From the NCBI RefSeq assembly GCF_004664715.2, contig NC_051079.1, positions 54,998,503 through 55,062,502 on the forward strand: 64,000 bases of DNA. The letters run 5' to 3'. Under the pieces are notes generated by a model. The model was not told the origin of the DNA and searched no databases. It saw nothing but the letters and a program-made list of their open reading frames with translations. Each line of letters starts with the position of its first letter. Positions within the stretch are counted from its first letter, which is position 1. Below, piece after piece: positions 45,321-56,534 of the stretch. Both the position numbers and the translations under genes were made by a program. This DNA comes from Peromyscus leucopus (Eukaryota; Chordata; Mammalia; Rodentia; Cricetidae).

Positions 45321-45445
45321 TTTGTTGTGATGGTTCAGCAGGTAAAGGTGCTTTCTGCACATGCCTGATGACCTAAGTGTGATCCTGGAAGTCATGTAAA
45401 GGTACAAGGAGAGAACTGACTCTACAAGTAGTCCAATGCCCCCGC
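45321..45445 (+). repeat. B3 SINE, diverged
   Basis: It reads TTGTGATGGTTCAGCAGGTA, GCCTGATGACCTAAGTGTGA and GAGAGAACTGACTCTACAAG. Confidence 0.7.
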
Positions 45446-46205
45446 CAATGAAACCACAGACTCATATGTCTGTCTCTATTGTCATACACGATGGGTTTTA
45501 TGATATTTATATTTCAAATTTTCAAAACCTGTCAAATGTCTCAGCAATCTGTCCCCTTTCATTTAGTTGAAAAGGACAGTCAGAATACTTAAAGAAACAG
45601 GAAATTTCCAGGCAAGGTTGACTAACACAGAAACCAAAGAGCAAATAGTGAGGTTATGATAGTCTCCAACAAAAGTGCTAGGAATAGAATTGGTAAAGGC
45701 ATGGGTTTTCTCCAAACTATAAAATATGTCCTATGTATGCTTTTAATAATACAGTTTTCATAGGCATAGTGGCTCAAATCTAAAAATAATAGGCAAAATG
45801 AATTCATTCCAACTGATACATGCCCAAGAACCTTAAAAAAGTAAGTCAATATACCTAATGCTGCTGAGTAAGAATTCTAAGGTTTCCATTCACCTTCTAA
45901 ACCTGTAGTGTGAGAGCAGTCTGGTACTCATCAGCATGGTACTAGGCTGGCTGCAAAGACCATGGTCCTGTGTGCCCCTTCCTCATCTGTTCTCTGTGCA
46001 GCCCTTCCAAAGCACACACACAGTCAAGCCTGCAGCCACTGTCAGAACATGAACTTCTCCTCTTACGATACTTTATTCTATTCTTCACATTTTACATCAC
46101 TGTTATCAGTGCTCTTCACAGAATTAGCAGGTCATTTTTTGTCTGCCAACCCTCAAATATGTTTATTTTATTTTCATTAATTAATTTATTTGCTTATTTA
46201 TTTTT

Positions 46206-46352
46206 TGGTTTTCAAGACAGGGTTTCTCTGTGTAATAGCTCTGGCTATCCTGGAACTCGCTTTGTAGACCAGGCTGGCCTTGAATTCACAGAGATCTGCC
46301 TGCCTCTGCCTCCCAAGTGCTGGGATTAGAAGTGTGTGCCACCATTGCTTGG
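46206..46352 (-). repeat. B1 SINE
   Basis: It reads CAAGACAGGGTTTCTCTGTG to GTGTGTGCCACCATTGC, preceded by a TTTA-rich tail. Confidence 0.92.
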
Positions 46353-46632
46353 ATATATTTTTCATAAAATTATTTTGTTTTTGACTACCCTGTATGCACT
46401 GATGGGATTTGACACGATACTTCACACAGGCATATGACCTGTAGTGCCTAACATCTACTAACCCCTAGTTTATAGTCAAATCAGTTTTGTTTTCCTTTTA
46501 CATGAGGGGAAACAAGGTATTTCATTTTATATCTAGCTCATTTCACTTAGGATACTGTCCTTTCATGTCTATTTTTAAAATAAGCCTTAACATCTAGAAT
46601 ATCTAAAATGAATAAAATTTGTGAAAAGTTAA

Positions 46633-46735
46633 CGTAGGTGGTCCACAATAGCCTGTAACTCCAGTTTCAAGACATCTGTCACCTTCTGCTGGTACCTGTG
46701 TTTACATGCAATACTGTCTCTCTCTCTCTTAAAAA
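46633..46735 (+). repeat. B3 SINE 3' part
   Basis: It reads GTGGTCCACAATAGCCTGTA, ACTCCAGTTTCAAGACATCT, then a CT-rich end. Confidence 0.7.
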
Positions 46736-46770
46736 AAATCTTTAAAAACAAAACAAAACAAAACAACAAA

Positions 46771-46890
46771 GGCTGGGCCATGGTGGCACACGTACACCTT
46801 TGATCCCAGTGCTTGGGAAGCAGAGGCAGGTGGATCTCTGTGAGTTCCAGGAAAGCCAGGACTACACAAAGAAAACCTGTCTCAAAAAAC
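46771..46890 (+). repeat. B1 SINE, internally deleted
   Basis: It reads GGCTGGGCCATGGTGGCACA to AAGAAAACCTGTCTC; the middle is shortened after TCTGTGAGTTCC. Confidence 0.85.
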
Positions 46891-47380
46891 AACAAAACTA
46901 GTAAAGATCCTATCTAAATAACTCAGAATAGAGTATTTCAAGGTTGATTTGTCAAATCTGTCGTAGTTTTCATCTCTATACATTCAGCCTTCAGGTAGGC
47001 AGCAAAACTGAACTAAAGCAAAAAACAAACAACAAACCCTTCAGTCTTATCACTGTATACAGATCCTATAGGAAGATCAAAATCAAAAACCAACTAACAA
47101 TCAGCTGTGATGGGCACAGCTCAGTCCTGCTCACAGATGCCATCCATTCCACAGAAAGGAACTGCAGATGCCAGCTGACAGCATCATGCCCAGGCAGGCT
47201 GCGGTGACAGGAAGATGATCAACACCTAACACACCTACAAGTGGCAAGAGCTAGGACCCAGCAGAAGCACAGCCAGGCAGCAGACAGTCTGAACTTGTCA
47301 AATGCTGAGTCACTAGGCCACTCTTAAACTATGAGACAATGACTCACAGAGGGACAAACACTAAGTGAACTATGGCTTAC

Positions 47381-47614
47381 CTTCATGACATCTTGATAGG
47401 ACCGAATAGCTGAGATGCTTCTCTTTTCTCCATCTTCATCTTCCGGGCCTTCATCTGCAGCCTCATACCCCTCATCGGTGTTACCATCAGCCTCCACAGT
47501 GTTGGCCATTTGGTCGATGAGCTGCTCCAGGGGAGGGCTCAGCTCCCTTTCTTCATTTTCCTTCAAGCCATAGTCCAGTGCTTTATAAATAATAATTCCC
47601 AGGGACTCAATAAC
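47381..47614 (-). CDS. SPIRE1: SPIRE1 coding exon: C-terminal part of KIND domain (about exon 3)
   Basis: This exon has 234 nt (78 codons) and is phase 0 at both ends. It starts [17 protein letters not shown] after a CCGTAG acceptor and ends SYQDVMK before a GTAAG donor. It carries a core helix of the KIND domain (kinase non-catalytic C-lobe), which binds the tail of formin-family nucleators and lets SPIRE and FMN cooperate. An acidic loop ([18 protein letters not shown]) follows; this loop varies between mammals, and the exact residues here differ slightly from human. The largest upstream intron in the window (at least 16.4 kb) precedes it. Because it begins exactly at a codon boundary, the preceding exon must end in phase 0. 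Confidence 0.97.
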
Positions 47615-47837
47615 CTACGGGCATTAAAGAAGGCAGTGAATGGAGGTGACTGAAGATTCTAAGGACTAACTGTAAGGTATAAAATGTTCAGTATTTCAGA
47701 CATAACTAATATTTGAGGAGAAATTTAAAATTTTTTACCAACACATGTATTTAAAATTTTGAAAACTGCATTTTTGTGTGATTTCATCATAACCTATCCA
47801 TAAACCCTTTTCATACTTTGTTAAATTTATACTAGAC

Positions 47838-47980
47838 GGCCAGGCGGTGGTGGCACACACCTTTAATCCCAGAGGCAGGTGGATCTCTGTGAGTTCAAGG
47901 CCAGCCTGGTCTACAGAGTGAGTTCTAGGACAGGCTCCAAAGCAACACAGAGAAACCCTGTCTGGGGAAAAAAAAAATTA
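47838..47980 (+). repeat. B1 SINE, internally deleted
   Basis: It reads GGCCAGGCGGTGGTGGCACA; the CACTCGGGAGG segment is missing after TTTAATCCCAGAGG. It ends GAAACCCTGTCTGG. Confidence 0.92.
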
Positions 47981-48590
47981 TACTAGATGTTAAGATCAGT
48001 ATTTCTCATTCATACAAAAAAAAAAAAAAAAAAAACCTGACCAAGCTGACTTGCTATATTTCCAAAAAGAAAAATTTTATGCCAATGTTTAGAGACTTCA
48101 TAGATCCCCCAAAGTAGCTGAGACTAAAAATTCAGTTCTAAGTAGCAATTCACTTAAGCCCAAATAACAAGAAATCAATATATAGATTGTTCTCTGAGGT
48201 CCACTCATTGGAAACACATCTCTCTCAAATAATACAAGCAAATGGGAGATTTACTTATTTTTTTAAAACCAGAACTTGCAATGAAGGACACAGATAATCT
48301 TCCCTACAACTACCTCCATCAACAATACTTCTAGGCAATGTGAACCTGACTTGTGAATAGTGGGTCCATCACTGCTAAACAGTACCCTGACAAGTGCTCC
48401 AGATGTGGCCAGTATGGAGAATTCTAGATTACTCCTCAATACTGCCTTTCTCACTTGCTCAGTACAACCATAAATGTAGTGCCTTTATTTTACTTTATAA
48501 TACCAATAGCACTATTCATTTCATCTTAGGTCTTTTTCCTTTAAAAGAAAATACAGTCAACAACACCAAAGATTTAGAATTAAAAATACT

Positions 48591-48758
48591 GGCCGGGCGG
48601 TGGTGGCTCAAGCCTTTAATCCCAGCACTTGGGAGGCAGAGCCAGGTGGATCTCTGTGAGTTCAAGGCCAGCCTGGGCTACCAAGTGAGTTCCAGGAAAG
48701 GCGCAAAGCTACACAGAGAAATCCTGTCTCGAAAAACAACAACAACAACAACAACAAA
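48591..48758 (+). repeat. B1 SINE, young, with 16-bp target duplication
   Basis: This full-length B1 of the GGAAAGGCGCAAAGCTAC subtype has an AAC-repeat tail. TAGAATTAAAAATACT is exact at 48575-48590 and 48759-48774. Confidence 0.97.
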
Positions 48759-48824
48759 TAGAATTAAAAATACTGACCCTTATCATTAGTCATCTGGCTC
48801 AAGGAAAATTATTTTAGGTGATTT

Positions 48825-48920
48825 TTCTGTAAAATGGGTACTAATAACCTTTATATTTCATGAGCTCTTGAAGACCTTAAATGAGTGATTATGTTCGAAA
48901 GAACAGTACCTGAGTTAATA
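48825..48920 (+). repeat. MIR SINE fragment
   Basis: It reads TGTAAAATGGGTACTAATAA then CTTAAATGAGTGATTATG, the 3' half of MIR. Confidence 0.5.
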
Positions 48921-49080
48921 AATATAATCTGTTCTTCTCCCCTTTCTTACATTCACTTGTTTCCAATGTTTATCCAGTTACCAACCTCAAAATTGCAAAG
49001 AAACTTCATTTCCTTTATTCTACTTTTAGTTATTCAATGATGCGATTTTTAAAAAATAATCTATACAGTATTTTTTTTGT

Positions 49081-49160
49081 CTTTTTTTTTTTTTTTCAGA
49101 GCTGAGGACCGAACCCAGGGCCTTAGCAAGCGCTATACCACTGAGCTAAATCCCCAGCCC
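49081..49160 (-). repeat. ID SINE
   Basis: This reverse ID (GAACCCAGGGCCTTAGCAAG to GCTAAATCCCCAGCCCC) lies behind a T run. CTATACAGTATTTTT and CTACACAGTATTTTT flank it. Confidence 0.93.
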
Positions 49161-49345
49161 CTCTACACAGTATTTTTAACCCAAGAGTTGTAAGTTAAAC
49201 ACAATAGCATCAATGTCATCATATACAATACCCTGTAAAAACATTCACACAATTACTCAACAAACTCTACAAAATCTGAACGCTATATTACCAGAGGAAA
49301 TAATACAAGCATTTAAAATAAATATACTTTAAATTCTTTTTTAAA

Positions 49346-49508
49346 AGATTTTTTATGTATATGAGTGCTCTATCAACTTTATGCCAGAAGAGGGCATCAC
49401 ATCCCATTATAGATGGCTGTGAGCCACCACATAGGTGCTGGGAACTGAACCCAGGTCCTCTGGAAAAGCAGCCAGTGCTCTTAACAGCTGAGCCATCTCT
49501 CCAGCCCC
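49346..49508 (-). repeat. B2 SINE
   Basis: This is a reverse B2: TGCCAGAAGAGGGCATCACA, GAACTGAACCCAGGTCCTCT, GAGCCATCTCTCCAGCCCC. Confidence 0.94.
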
Positions 49509-49671
49509 ATTACTTAAAATTCTTAATCTCTAATTTTGAAGCAATGCAACTATTTTTAAAAAACACTTCTATGTAAGATGGCAGATTAGAAGCGGCCTCT
49601 GTGTGACCTGATGAAGGGAGAAGAGTCAAGACTTTTTCATCTTGGTCTTTTTCCTTTAAAAGAAAATACAG

Positions 49672-49846
49672 GGGGGCTGGAGAGATGGCTCAGAGGTTAA
49701 GAGCACTGGCTGTTCTTCCAGAGGCCCTAAGTTCAATTCCCAACAACCACATGGTGGCTCACAACCATCTGTAATGAGATCTGGTGCCCTCTTCTGGCCT
49801 GCAGGGATACATGCTGTATACAAAATAAATAAATAATTTAAAAAAA
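49672..49846 (+). repeat. B2 SINE, interrupted flank
   Basis: This is a complete B2 (GGGGGCTGGAGAGATGGCTC to AAATAAATAATTTA). It duplicated a site containing GAAA(A)TACAG, and the L1 at 49870 then inserted in the downstream copy of that site. Confidence 0.95.
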
Positions 49847-49869
49847 GGAAATACAGTCAACAACACCAA

Positions 49870-51738
49870 CTAAATTCAGGAACAAGACAAGGCTGTCCAC
49901 TCTCCCCATATTTATTCAATATAGTACTAGAAGTTCTAGCTAGAGCAATAAGACAACAAAAGGAGATCAAAGGGATACAAATTGGCAAGGAAGAAGTCAA
50001 ACTTTCACTATTTGCAGATGATATGATAGTATACATAAGTGACCCCAAAAACTCTACCAGGGAACTTCTACAGCTGATAAACTCCTTCAGTAAAGTGGCA
50101 GGATACAAGATCAACTCAAAAAAATCAGTAGCCCTCCTATACACAAATGATAAAAGGGCTGAGAAAGAAGTCAGTGAAACATCACCCTTTACAATAGCCA
50201 CAAATAATATAAAATACCTTGGGATAACACTAACTAAACAAGTGAAAGACCTTTTTGATAAGAACTTTAAATCTCTAAAGAAAGAAATTGAAGAAGATAT
50301 CGAAAAATGGAAGGATCTCCCATGCTCATGGATAGGTAGGATTAACATAGTAAAAATGGCAATCTTACCAAAAGCAATCTACAGATTCAATGCAATCCCC
50401 ATCAAAATCCCAACACAATTCTTCACAGACTTGGAAAGAAAAATACTCAACTTTATATGGAAAAACAAAAGACCCAGGATAGCTAAAAGAATCCTATACG
50501 ATAAAGCAACCCTTGGAGGCATCACCATCCCGGACCTCAAACTCTACTATAGAGCTATAGTAATAAAAACAGCTTGGTACTGGTACAAAAACCGACATAC
50601 AGACCAATGGAATCGAATTGAAGACCCTGACATTAATCCATGCACATATGAACACCTGGTTTTTGACAAAGGAGCCAAAACTATACAATGGAACAAAGAA
50701 AGTATCTTCAACAAATGGTGCTGGCATAACTGGATGTCAATATGTAAAAGATTACAAATAGATCCATATCTGTCACCATGCACAAAACTCAAGTCCAAGT
50801 GGATCAAAGACCTCAACATAAATCCAGTTACACTAAACTTAATAGAAAAGAAAATAGGAAGCACTCTTGAACGCATTGGCATTGGAGACCTTTTCCTAAA
50901 TAAAACACCGACAGCACAGACCCTGAGCACAACCATTAATAAATGGGACCTCTCAAAACTGAGAAGCTTTTGCAGGGCAAAAGACACAGTCAATAAGACA
51001 AAAAGACAGCCAACAGATTGGGAAAAGATCTTCACCAACCCCACATCTGACAGAGGATTGATCTCCACAGTATATAAAGAACTCAAGAAACTAGACATCA
51101 AAGCACTGAACAGTCCAATTAAAAAATGGGCTAAAGAGCTAAACAGAGAATTCACAAAACAAGAACTACAAATGGCTGAAAGACATTTAAAGAAATGCTC
51201 AACATCCTTAATCATCAGAGAAATGCAAATCAAAACGACTCTGAGATACCACCTTACACCCGTTAGAATGGCTAAGATCAAAAACACCAATGACAACCAA
51301 TGTTGGAGAGGATGTGGAGCAAAAGGAACACTCCTCCACTGTTGGTGGGAATGTAAACTTGTACAACCACTGTGGAAATCAGTATGGCGGTTTCTCAGAA
51401 AATTAGGAATCGAACTACCTCAAGACCCAGCCATACCACTCTTGGGCATATACCCAAAGAATGCTGATACATACCATAAAGATACATGCTCAGCTATGTT
51501 CATAGCAGCACTATTTGTAATAGCCAGAACCTGGAAACAACCTAGATGCCCATCAACGGAAGAATGGATGAAAAAAATGTGGTACATATACACAATGGAG
51601 TTCTACTCAGCAGAGAAAAACAATGAAAGCATGAAATTTGCAGGCAAATGGATGGAACTAGAAAAAATCATCCTGAGTGAGGTAACCCAAACCCAGAAAG
51701 ACAGTTATGGTATGTACTCACTCATTGGTGGATTCTAG
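49870..51738 (+). pseudogene. L1 ORF2 C-terminal part (reverse transcriptase to Cys-rich end)
   Basis: This is an uninterrupted reading frame of 622 codons plus stop, in frame from the 5' truncation point. It includes the end of the reverse transcriptase: [15 protein letters not shown] and the catalytic FADDM motif near 50014. The thumb region follows, then the C-terminal cysteine/histidine cluster ([18 protein letters not shown] near 51303). The endonuclease and fingers of the enzyme are missing. No own promoter or normal start exists; the first ATG is at 50023. An intact frame over this length implies recent insertion. It is a remnant, not a host gene. Confidence 0.95.
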
Positions 51739-52300
51739 ATATAAAATGAACAATCAGACCACAACCCATAGAACCATAAAGGCTATATATATATAGCATG
51801 GAGGTCCCTAGGACGACTGTGGCATATAATAAATTTCAGTTTTACTCAATTATTAAAAAAAAATAGCCAAATGAATGGAAACACATGACCTATGAACCAA
51901 AGACTGAGGGGCTCCCAGCTGGATCAGGCCCTCTGAATAGGTGAGACAGTTGATTGGCTTGATCAGTTTGGGAGGCATCTAGGCAGTGGGACCAAGTCCT
52001 GTGCTCATTGCATGAATTGGCTGTTTGAAACCAGGAACTTATGCAGGGACACTTGGCTTAGTCTGGGAGGAAGGGACTGGACCTGCCTGGACTGAGTCTA
52101 CCAAGTTGATCACAGTCCTCGGGGGAGGACTTGTCCTGGAGGAGGTGGGAATGGAGGGTGGGCTGGGGGTAAGGGGAGGGCGTGGGAGGGGGGAGAATAG
52201 GGGAACCCATGGCTGATATGTAGAACTGAATGGTATTGTAAAATAAAAAATATATATCACAAAAAAAAAAAAAAAAAAATGAAAAAAAAAAAAAAAAAAA
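49870..52300 (+). mobile_element. Young L1 retrotransposon, 5'-truncated
   Basis: This 2.4-kb insertion begins inside ORF2, runs through its stop and a 0.5-kb 3' UTR, and ends in a poly-A tail interrupted once by TG. A perfect 23-bp target duplication lies at 49847-49869 and 52301-52323 (starts GGAAATACAG, ends CAACACCAA). The 3' UTR has the G-rich run typical of rodent L1. It cannot move by itself because the 5' UTR, ORF1, endonuclease and much of the reverse transcriptase are absent. It is sense to the plus strand, so antisense to SPIRE1. Confidence 0.97.
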
Positions 52301-52323
52301 GGAAATACAGTCAACAACACCAA

Positions 52324-53266
52324 ATTGGTTTGCTCCAAAGAGAGAGAGAGAACAGCTAAGTGGAGGGGCAGAAGGATGTGGGGAGAAGCATATGGAGGGA
52401 GATTTGGAAAGTCCTCCACCACTGAAGAAGCCCTGGGAGCAGCTGCCTTTTAGTGCAGGGCCTGTTCACTGACACCAACTGCTGGGCTAGAATGCATGGC
52501 ACCCACACAGGGACTCAGGGCCTAGGGAGCCAGAAAAAGATGGAAGGGTCATAGAAGGGCCAGAAACTGGTAGTTATAGGTGCTGGCTGCAAGGCCATGG
52601 AATGTGGCAGCCTAAGGCTGAGTCTTGCTCTACCATCATCCTAGAGTGACTTACCTCAAGGGAAAACCTTATCCTACCCACACCCAAAGCAAGTGGCTTC
52701 GGAGCACAAGCACTAGAAGTAAGCCAAGGTGGAGACTCCACAAGGACCAAGTCAGCCTCGGCAAAGACAGTGGAAGCCGGAATTACCCAGAGGCAAAAGG
52801 AAGTACAAACCATCCACTGCCCCCACTTCCTCAGAGCCTTGGACACTAGAACTCACATATCCACGAAAGTGTGGACCTGGCAGACCATAGAGAAGCAGTA
52901 GCTGGAAATGGTAGTGAGAGATTTAAGGAGCCATCCCAAGCTCTGAAAGAGAAAACTACTAATTTGGACACAAATTCTTGGTGAGAGGTTCATTCTGATC
53001 CAGGTTGCTCAGCAAACACCAAGAGGATAAATGCAAAAACACACAAGCATAGAAACAAACAAAATTTGAATTCACACATGCATTTTCAAATTACAGCCAA
53101 TCAAAGAAACAACACTCTGAAAGAAGCTAGTTGGGGAAGAGCCATCTTATTAAAGTAAGGAGAGGAAGGACATCCGACTCTCAGAAACTTGAAAGACTCC
53201 AGGAAAGACACCGTCTGCAGAGACTGTCCGACTGATCAGAACTGCAGTACTGTGGGAAGACCAAAA
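52324..53266 (+). other. Unassigned stretch, perhaps an old L1 5' region
   Basis: Together with 49565-49640, which begins AAGATGGCAGATTAGAAGC, this GC-moderate stretch could be the 5' UTR of an old mammalian L1. I cannot confirm it by eye, and no open frame of note is present. Confidence 0.3.
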
Positions 53267-53638
53267 TGTCATACAGGTCCTGAGGCAAGTCACCTTATCT
53301 TGGGTTAACATTAGCCCCCTGGATAGTCCATCTTGTCCACACCTGTGTGTCTGCACTAACATCCTGTGAGTAATAGATAAAAACTCTTGGAACCTATTGA
53401 CTTGGCAGACCCAATGGCCTCCACCAACCCAAAAGCTAATAAGAATGCCATCAGATAGCCTCTGAGGCCTACAGCAAAGACTCCCTCATCTTGTGGCACC
53501 TACCTCTCTGATGTACCCACCAATGTTCTATAAAACCACTCATGAAACTGCTGGCTCCTGGGCCATGGTCACTCAAAATGGCTCCAGAATAAACCATGCC
53601 TTATTCTCTTCAGTGTGAGAGCTGTGTTTCTTGCATCA
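53267..53638 (+). mobile_element. LTR-like element, family not named
   Basis: It reads from TGTCATACAGGTCCTGAGGC to TGTTTCTTGCATCA, with TCTATAAAACC (TATA-like) and CCAGAATAAACCATGCC (poly-A signal) in LTR order. The flanks CCAAAA and ACAAAA are nearly the same 6-mer. Confidence 0.45.
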
Positions 53639-54327
53639 ACAAAAAGCATTCAACCAGATAGAAGCAAAATATTCAGTACCTACAGGGAAACAACAACAAA
53701 ACCAATCCAACCCATACTTTGTACTCTACAAGGTTATCCTTCAAAAGTGAAGGAGACTTTCTCAGAACTCTTGCTTAATACAATGTCCTAGGTGCCATCA
53801 CTAGCCTGGGGAGTGGGAGATAATTCTTTAGAAAGAAAGAAAATGAGTCAGAAACTCAGATCTCCATGAAAAGAAAACCACTGAAGAAAGAATAAATTAA
53901 GGTGAAGTAAAAACTTTTATTCTGGCTACTAGCAGATGACAGTTTAATAACAGCCACACTAATATGTGTGCTTATATATGTAGCTCCTGTGTTGCATGTG
54001 TGTGTCTGAATGTGAACCTGAAATAATACAAGTGACAGGAGGAAGAGCTGGGATTATTCTGTTGGGACAGGTCATTTGCGCAGCCTACACGGCGGGTGGA
54101 GTAGTGTTACAGGAACCTGGGCTTGACATAGTTGTCAATGCACAGCGCACACTTTAGGGCAGCCACTAAAGAGAACAACAACAACAACAACAATAACAAC
54201 ATGAGTGTAGCGGGTGTCCTAACAAAGGTGAGAAAACACAGTCATGTAAAATGCTCCTTTAAAATCACAAAAGGCAGAAAGACAATGGAATGCAAAAGAG
54301 AGGAAAACAAAGGTTTAAAAAAAACAG

Positions 54328-54490
54328 AGTCAGGTGGTGGTGACAGCACATGCCTTTGATCCCAGCACTCGGGAAGCAGAGGCAGGTGGATCTCTGTGAG
54401 TTCGAGGCCAGCCTATCTACAGAGCGAGTTCTAGGACAGCCAGGGCTACACAGAAAAACCCTGTCTCAAGAAACAAACAAACAAACAAAA
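54328..54490 (+). repeat. B1 SINE
   Basis: It reads CAGGTGGTGGTGACAGCACA to AAAAACCCTGTCTC and an AAAC tail. Confidence 0.93.
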
Positions 54491-54608
54491 AAGAATAAAA
54501 GAAAACAAATATAGATGTTAATACAACTTTATCAGCAATAATTTCGGGCATCAATAATCTACACACTTCAAATACAAGTTTAAAGGTGAACTAAAAATCA
54601 GTATACCA

Positions 54609-54879
54609 AGCTGAGGACAAGAGGTGACCACCAGAAAAACTACTAAAAATTTAAGAGAATTTGGACACATATCTGTACATGGCCACTCCCATAGACAACA
54701 ACTTAAAATTGACTTTAGAAGAGCACTGGCCAAACCATGTGGAAAGATTTTTAAAAGCTTGAGGAACTGGAGAGATGGCTCAGTGATTAAGAGCACATAC
54801 TACTGCTCTTCAGAGGACCTGAGTTTGATTCTTAGCACACTCACAACCACCTGTAACTCTGACTCTATGTGAACTTGAT
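54609..54879 (+). repeat. Direct duplication, copy 1 (includes a B2 5' part)
   Basis: The segment starts AGCTGAGGACAAGAGGTGAC and recurs at 55507 with about 90-95% identity. It includes about 160 bases of non-SINE sequence and the first 110 or so bases of a B2-type SINE starting at GAACTGGAGAGATGGCTCAG. Copy 1 stops at ATGTGAACTTGATT. Confidence 0.92.
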
Positions 54880-55506
54880 TCTTAAAGGAATGGACACAAA
54901 TAAACTAAGCAGACACTCATCTAATAAGAACAGGAATACTCCATGACATTCGCCTTGTGAATCTCTGTGGCTCATTCAGAGTGTGAATTGTTATGGACAC
55001 ATCTTAATTCTCCAACAAGAAGACTAAGCTCATATTGAAAGTAAAAACCCCTCTACACTTCATATGTTCAAATTGTTTTATAAGCAGTAGGGACTTAATA
55101 GTTAATGAAAAGATATAAATTCCTCCCACTCATGTATGCAAGGTCTCAAGTTCAGATATGGACCTTACAGTCATGGGTTGGATTACCTGTCTCTTCAATC
55201 TCTGTCTTCCCAACTGATCACTATACTGGTGATCCTGCCTGATCGGCTCTGAAACATCCTGGAGGATCTCCTACCCAGAAGTAAACAGCACCTGGTCCAT
55301 TTAAACATTCCAGAACTGTTCGTCTTAAGCCTGACTTCAGCCTGAGTCACAGGTAGCTCTAAATGTAAGCCAACCTCTTACAGATGCAGGCATGACACAG
55401 CTGGGCTTCATTAGACTGACATGTACACCAGGTGGCTCTTCCCTCTGATAGGAAGACAAAACTTCAAGAAGTATGCAAGTAGTATTTAAGTAGTTCTTCA
55501 GTCTTG

Positions 55507-55770
55507 AGCTGAGGACAAGAGGTGACCACCAGAAAAACTACTAAAAATTTAAGAGGATTTGGACACATATCTGGACATGGCAGCTCCCACTGACAACAAC
55601 TTAAAACTGACTTTAGAAGAGCACTGGCCAAATCATGTGGAAACAGTTTAAAAAGCTTAAGGAACTGGAGAGATGGCTCAGTGATTAGCTACTGCTCTTC
55701 AGAGGACCTGAGTTTGATTCTTAGCACACTCACAACCACCTGTAACTCTGACTCCATGTGAACTTGATGC
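55507..55770 (+). repeat. Direct duplication, copy 2 (B2 continues to its end)
   Basis: This is the same sequence as 54609-54879, offset 898 bases. Here the SINE continues normally (GCCTCTGGCCTCCACAGGC) to a CA-rich and A-rich end at about 55850, so this is the more complete copy. Confidence 0.92.
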
Positions 55771-55914
55771 CTCTGGCCTCCACAGGCATGAGCACTTATG
55801 TATACATAACCCCCACCACACACACAATTAAAAATAAATATTAAAAAGTAAAATGGTGTAAGGACTCCTCATCAAAGATAAAGTAGATGGCAACAGGCAC
55901 ATAAAAAGTTGTTC

Positions 55915-56070
55915 TCCAGGTGGTGGTGGCTCACACCTTTAATCCCAGCACTGGGGGTGGGGGAAAGGTAGGGAGACAAGTGAATCTCTGAGTTCAAGGT
56001 CAGCTTGGTCTATAGAGTGAGTTCCAGGATGGCCAGGCTATACAAAGAAACCCTGCCTTGAAAAACTAAA
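55915..56070 (+). repeat. B1 SINE
   Basis: It reads CCAGGTGGTGGTGGCTCACA to AAGAAACCCTGCCTTG; its A-rich tail runs into the purine microsatellite that follows. Confidence 0.9.
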
Positions 56071-56071
56071 A

Positions 56072-56221
56072 GGAAAGAAGAAGAAGAAGAAGAAGGAGGA
56101 GAGGAGGAGGAGGAGGAGGAGGAGGAGGAGGAGGAGGAGGAGGAGAAGGAGAAGGAGAAGGAGAAGGAGAAGGAGAAGGAGAAGGAGAAGGAACAGGAGA
56201 AGCAGCAGCAGCAGCAGCAGT
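56072..56221. repeat. Compound purine microsatellite GAA/GGA/GAGAAG/GCA
   Basis: About 130 bases are almost pure purine (AGA, then GGA, then AAGGAG units), ending in six GCA units. It grew from the A-tail of the B1 at 55915. Confidence 0.96.
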
Positions 56222-56328
56222 ACATTCTATGATTTTTAAAGGAACTTCAAGTAAAAATGAGTCACTACTATACCCCTTTACTAGAAAGGCTAGTCCCAAA
56301 GTTGACAGCAACAAGTGCTAACAAGATG

Positions 56329-56389
56329 TGGAATAATGGGAACTGTCTTTCTCTTTCTCTCTCTCTCTCTCTCTGTGGAATAATGGGAA

Positions 56390-56439
<50 letters not shown>

Positions 56440-56448
56440 TTTTTTTTT
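56329..56448. repeat. Duplicated CT microsatellite with shared flank
   Basis: TGTGGAATAATGGGAACT occurs twice (about 56329 and 56376), each followed by a CT run, then a T run. An old B1-like piece follows to about 56530. Confidence 0.9.
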
Positions 56449-56534
56449 TGAGACAGAGTTTCACTATGGTTCTCTAGCTGGCCTCAAGTCACCCTTCTTC
56501 CTCAGACTAGGAAGTGGCTGAATCGACAAATGCA

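Larger units (their letters stand above)
42667..47380 (-). other. SPIRE1 intron, 4.7 kb
   Basis: It contains repeat 'F', a B2 with an exact target duplication, B1 copies, an ID relic, a B1 with an exact target duplication, and B3 pieces. I see nothing recognisable in 43028-43510, 44040-44590 (possibly an old rodent repeat), 45026-45320, 45446-46190 or 46896-47380. Confidence 0.7.

Noticed and set aside
50547..51296. 249-residue frame on the minus strand
   Set aside because: It is the antisense shadow of the intact L1 ORF2 frame and has no independent support.
56010..56314. Serine- and proline-rich frames on the minus strand
   Set aside because: They are translations of the purine microsatellite at 56072-56221 and not genes.
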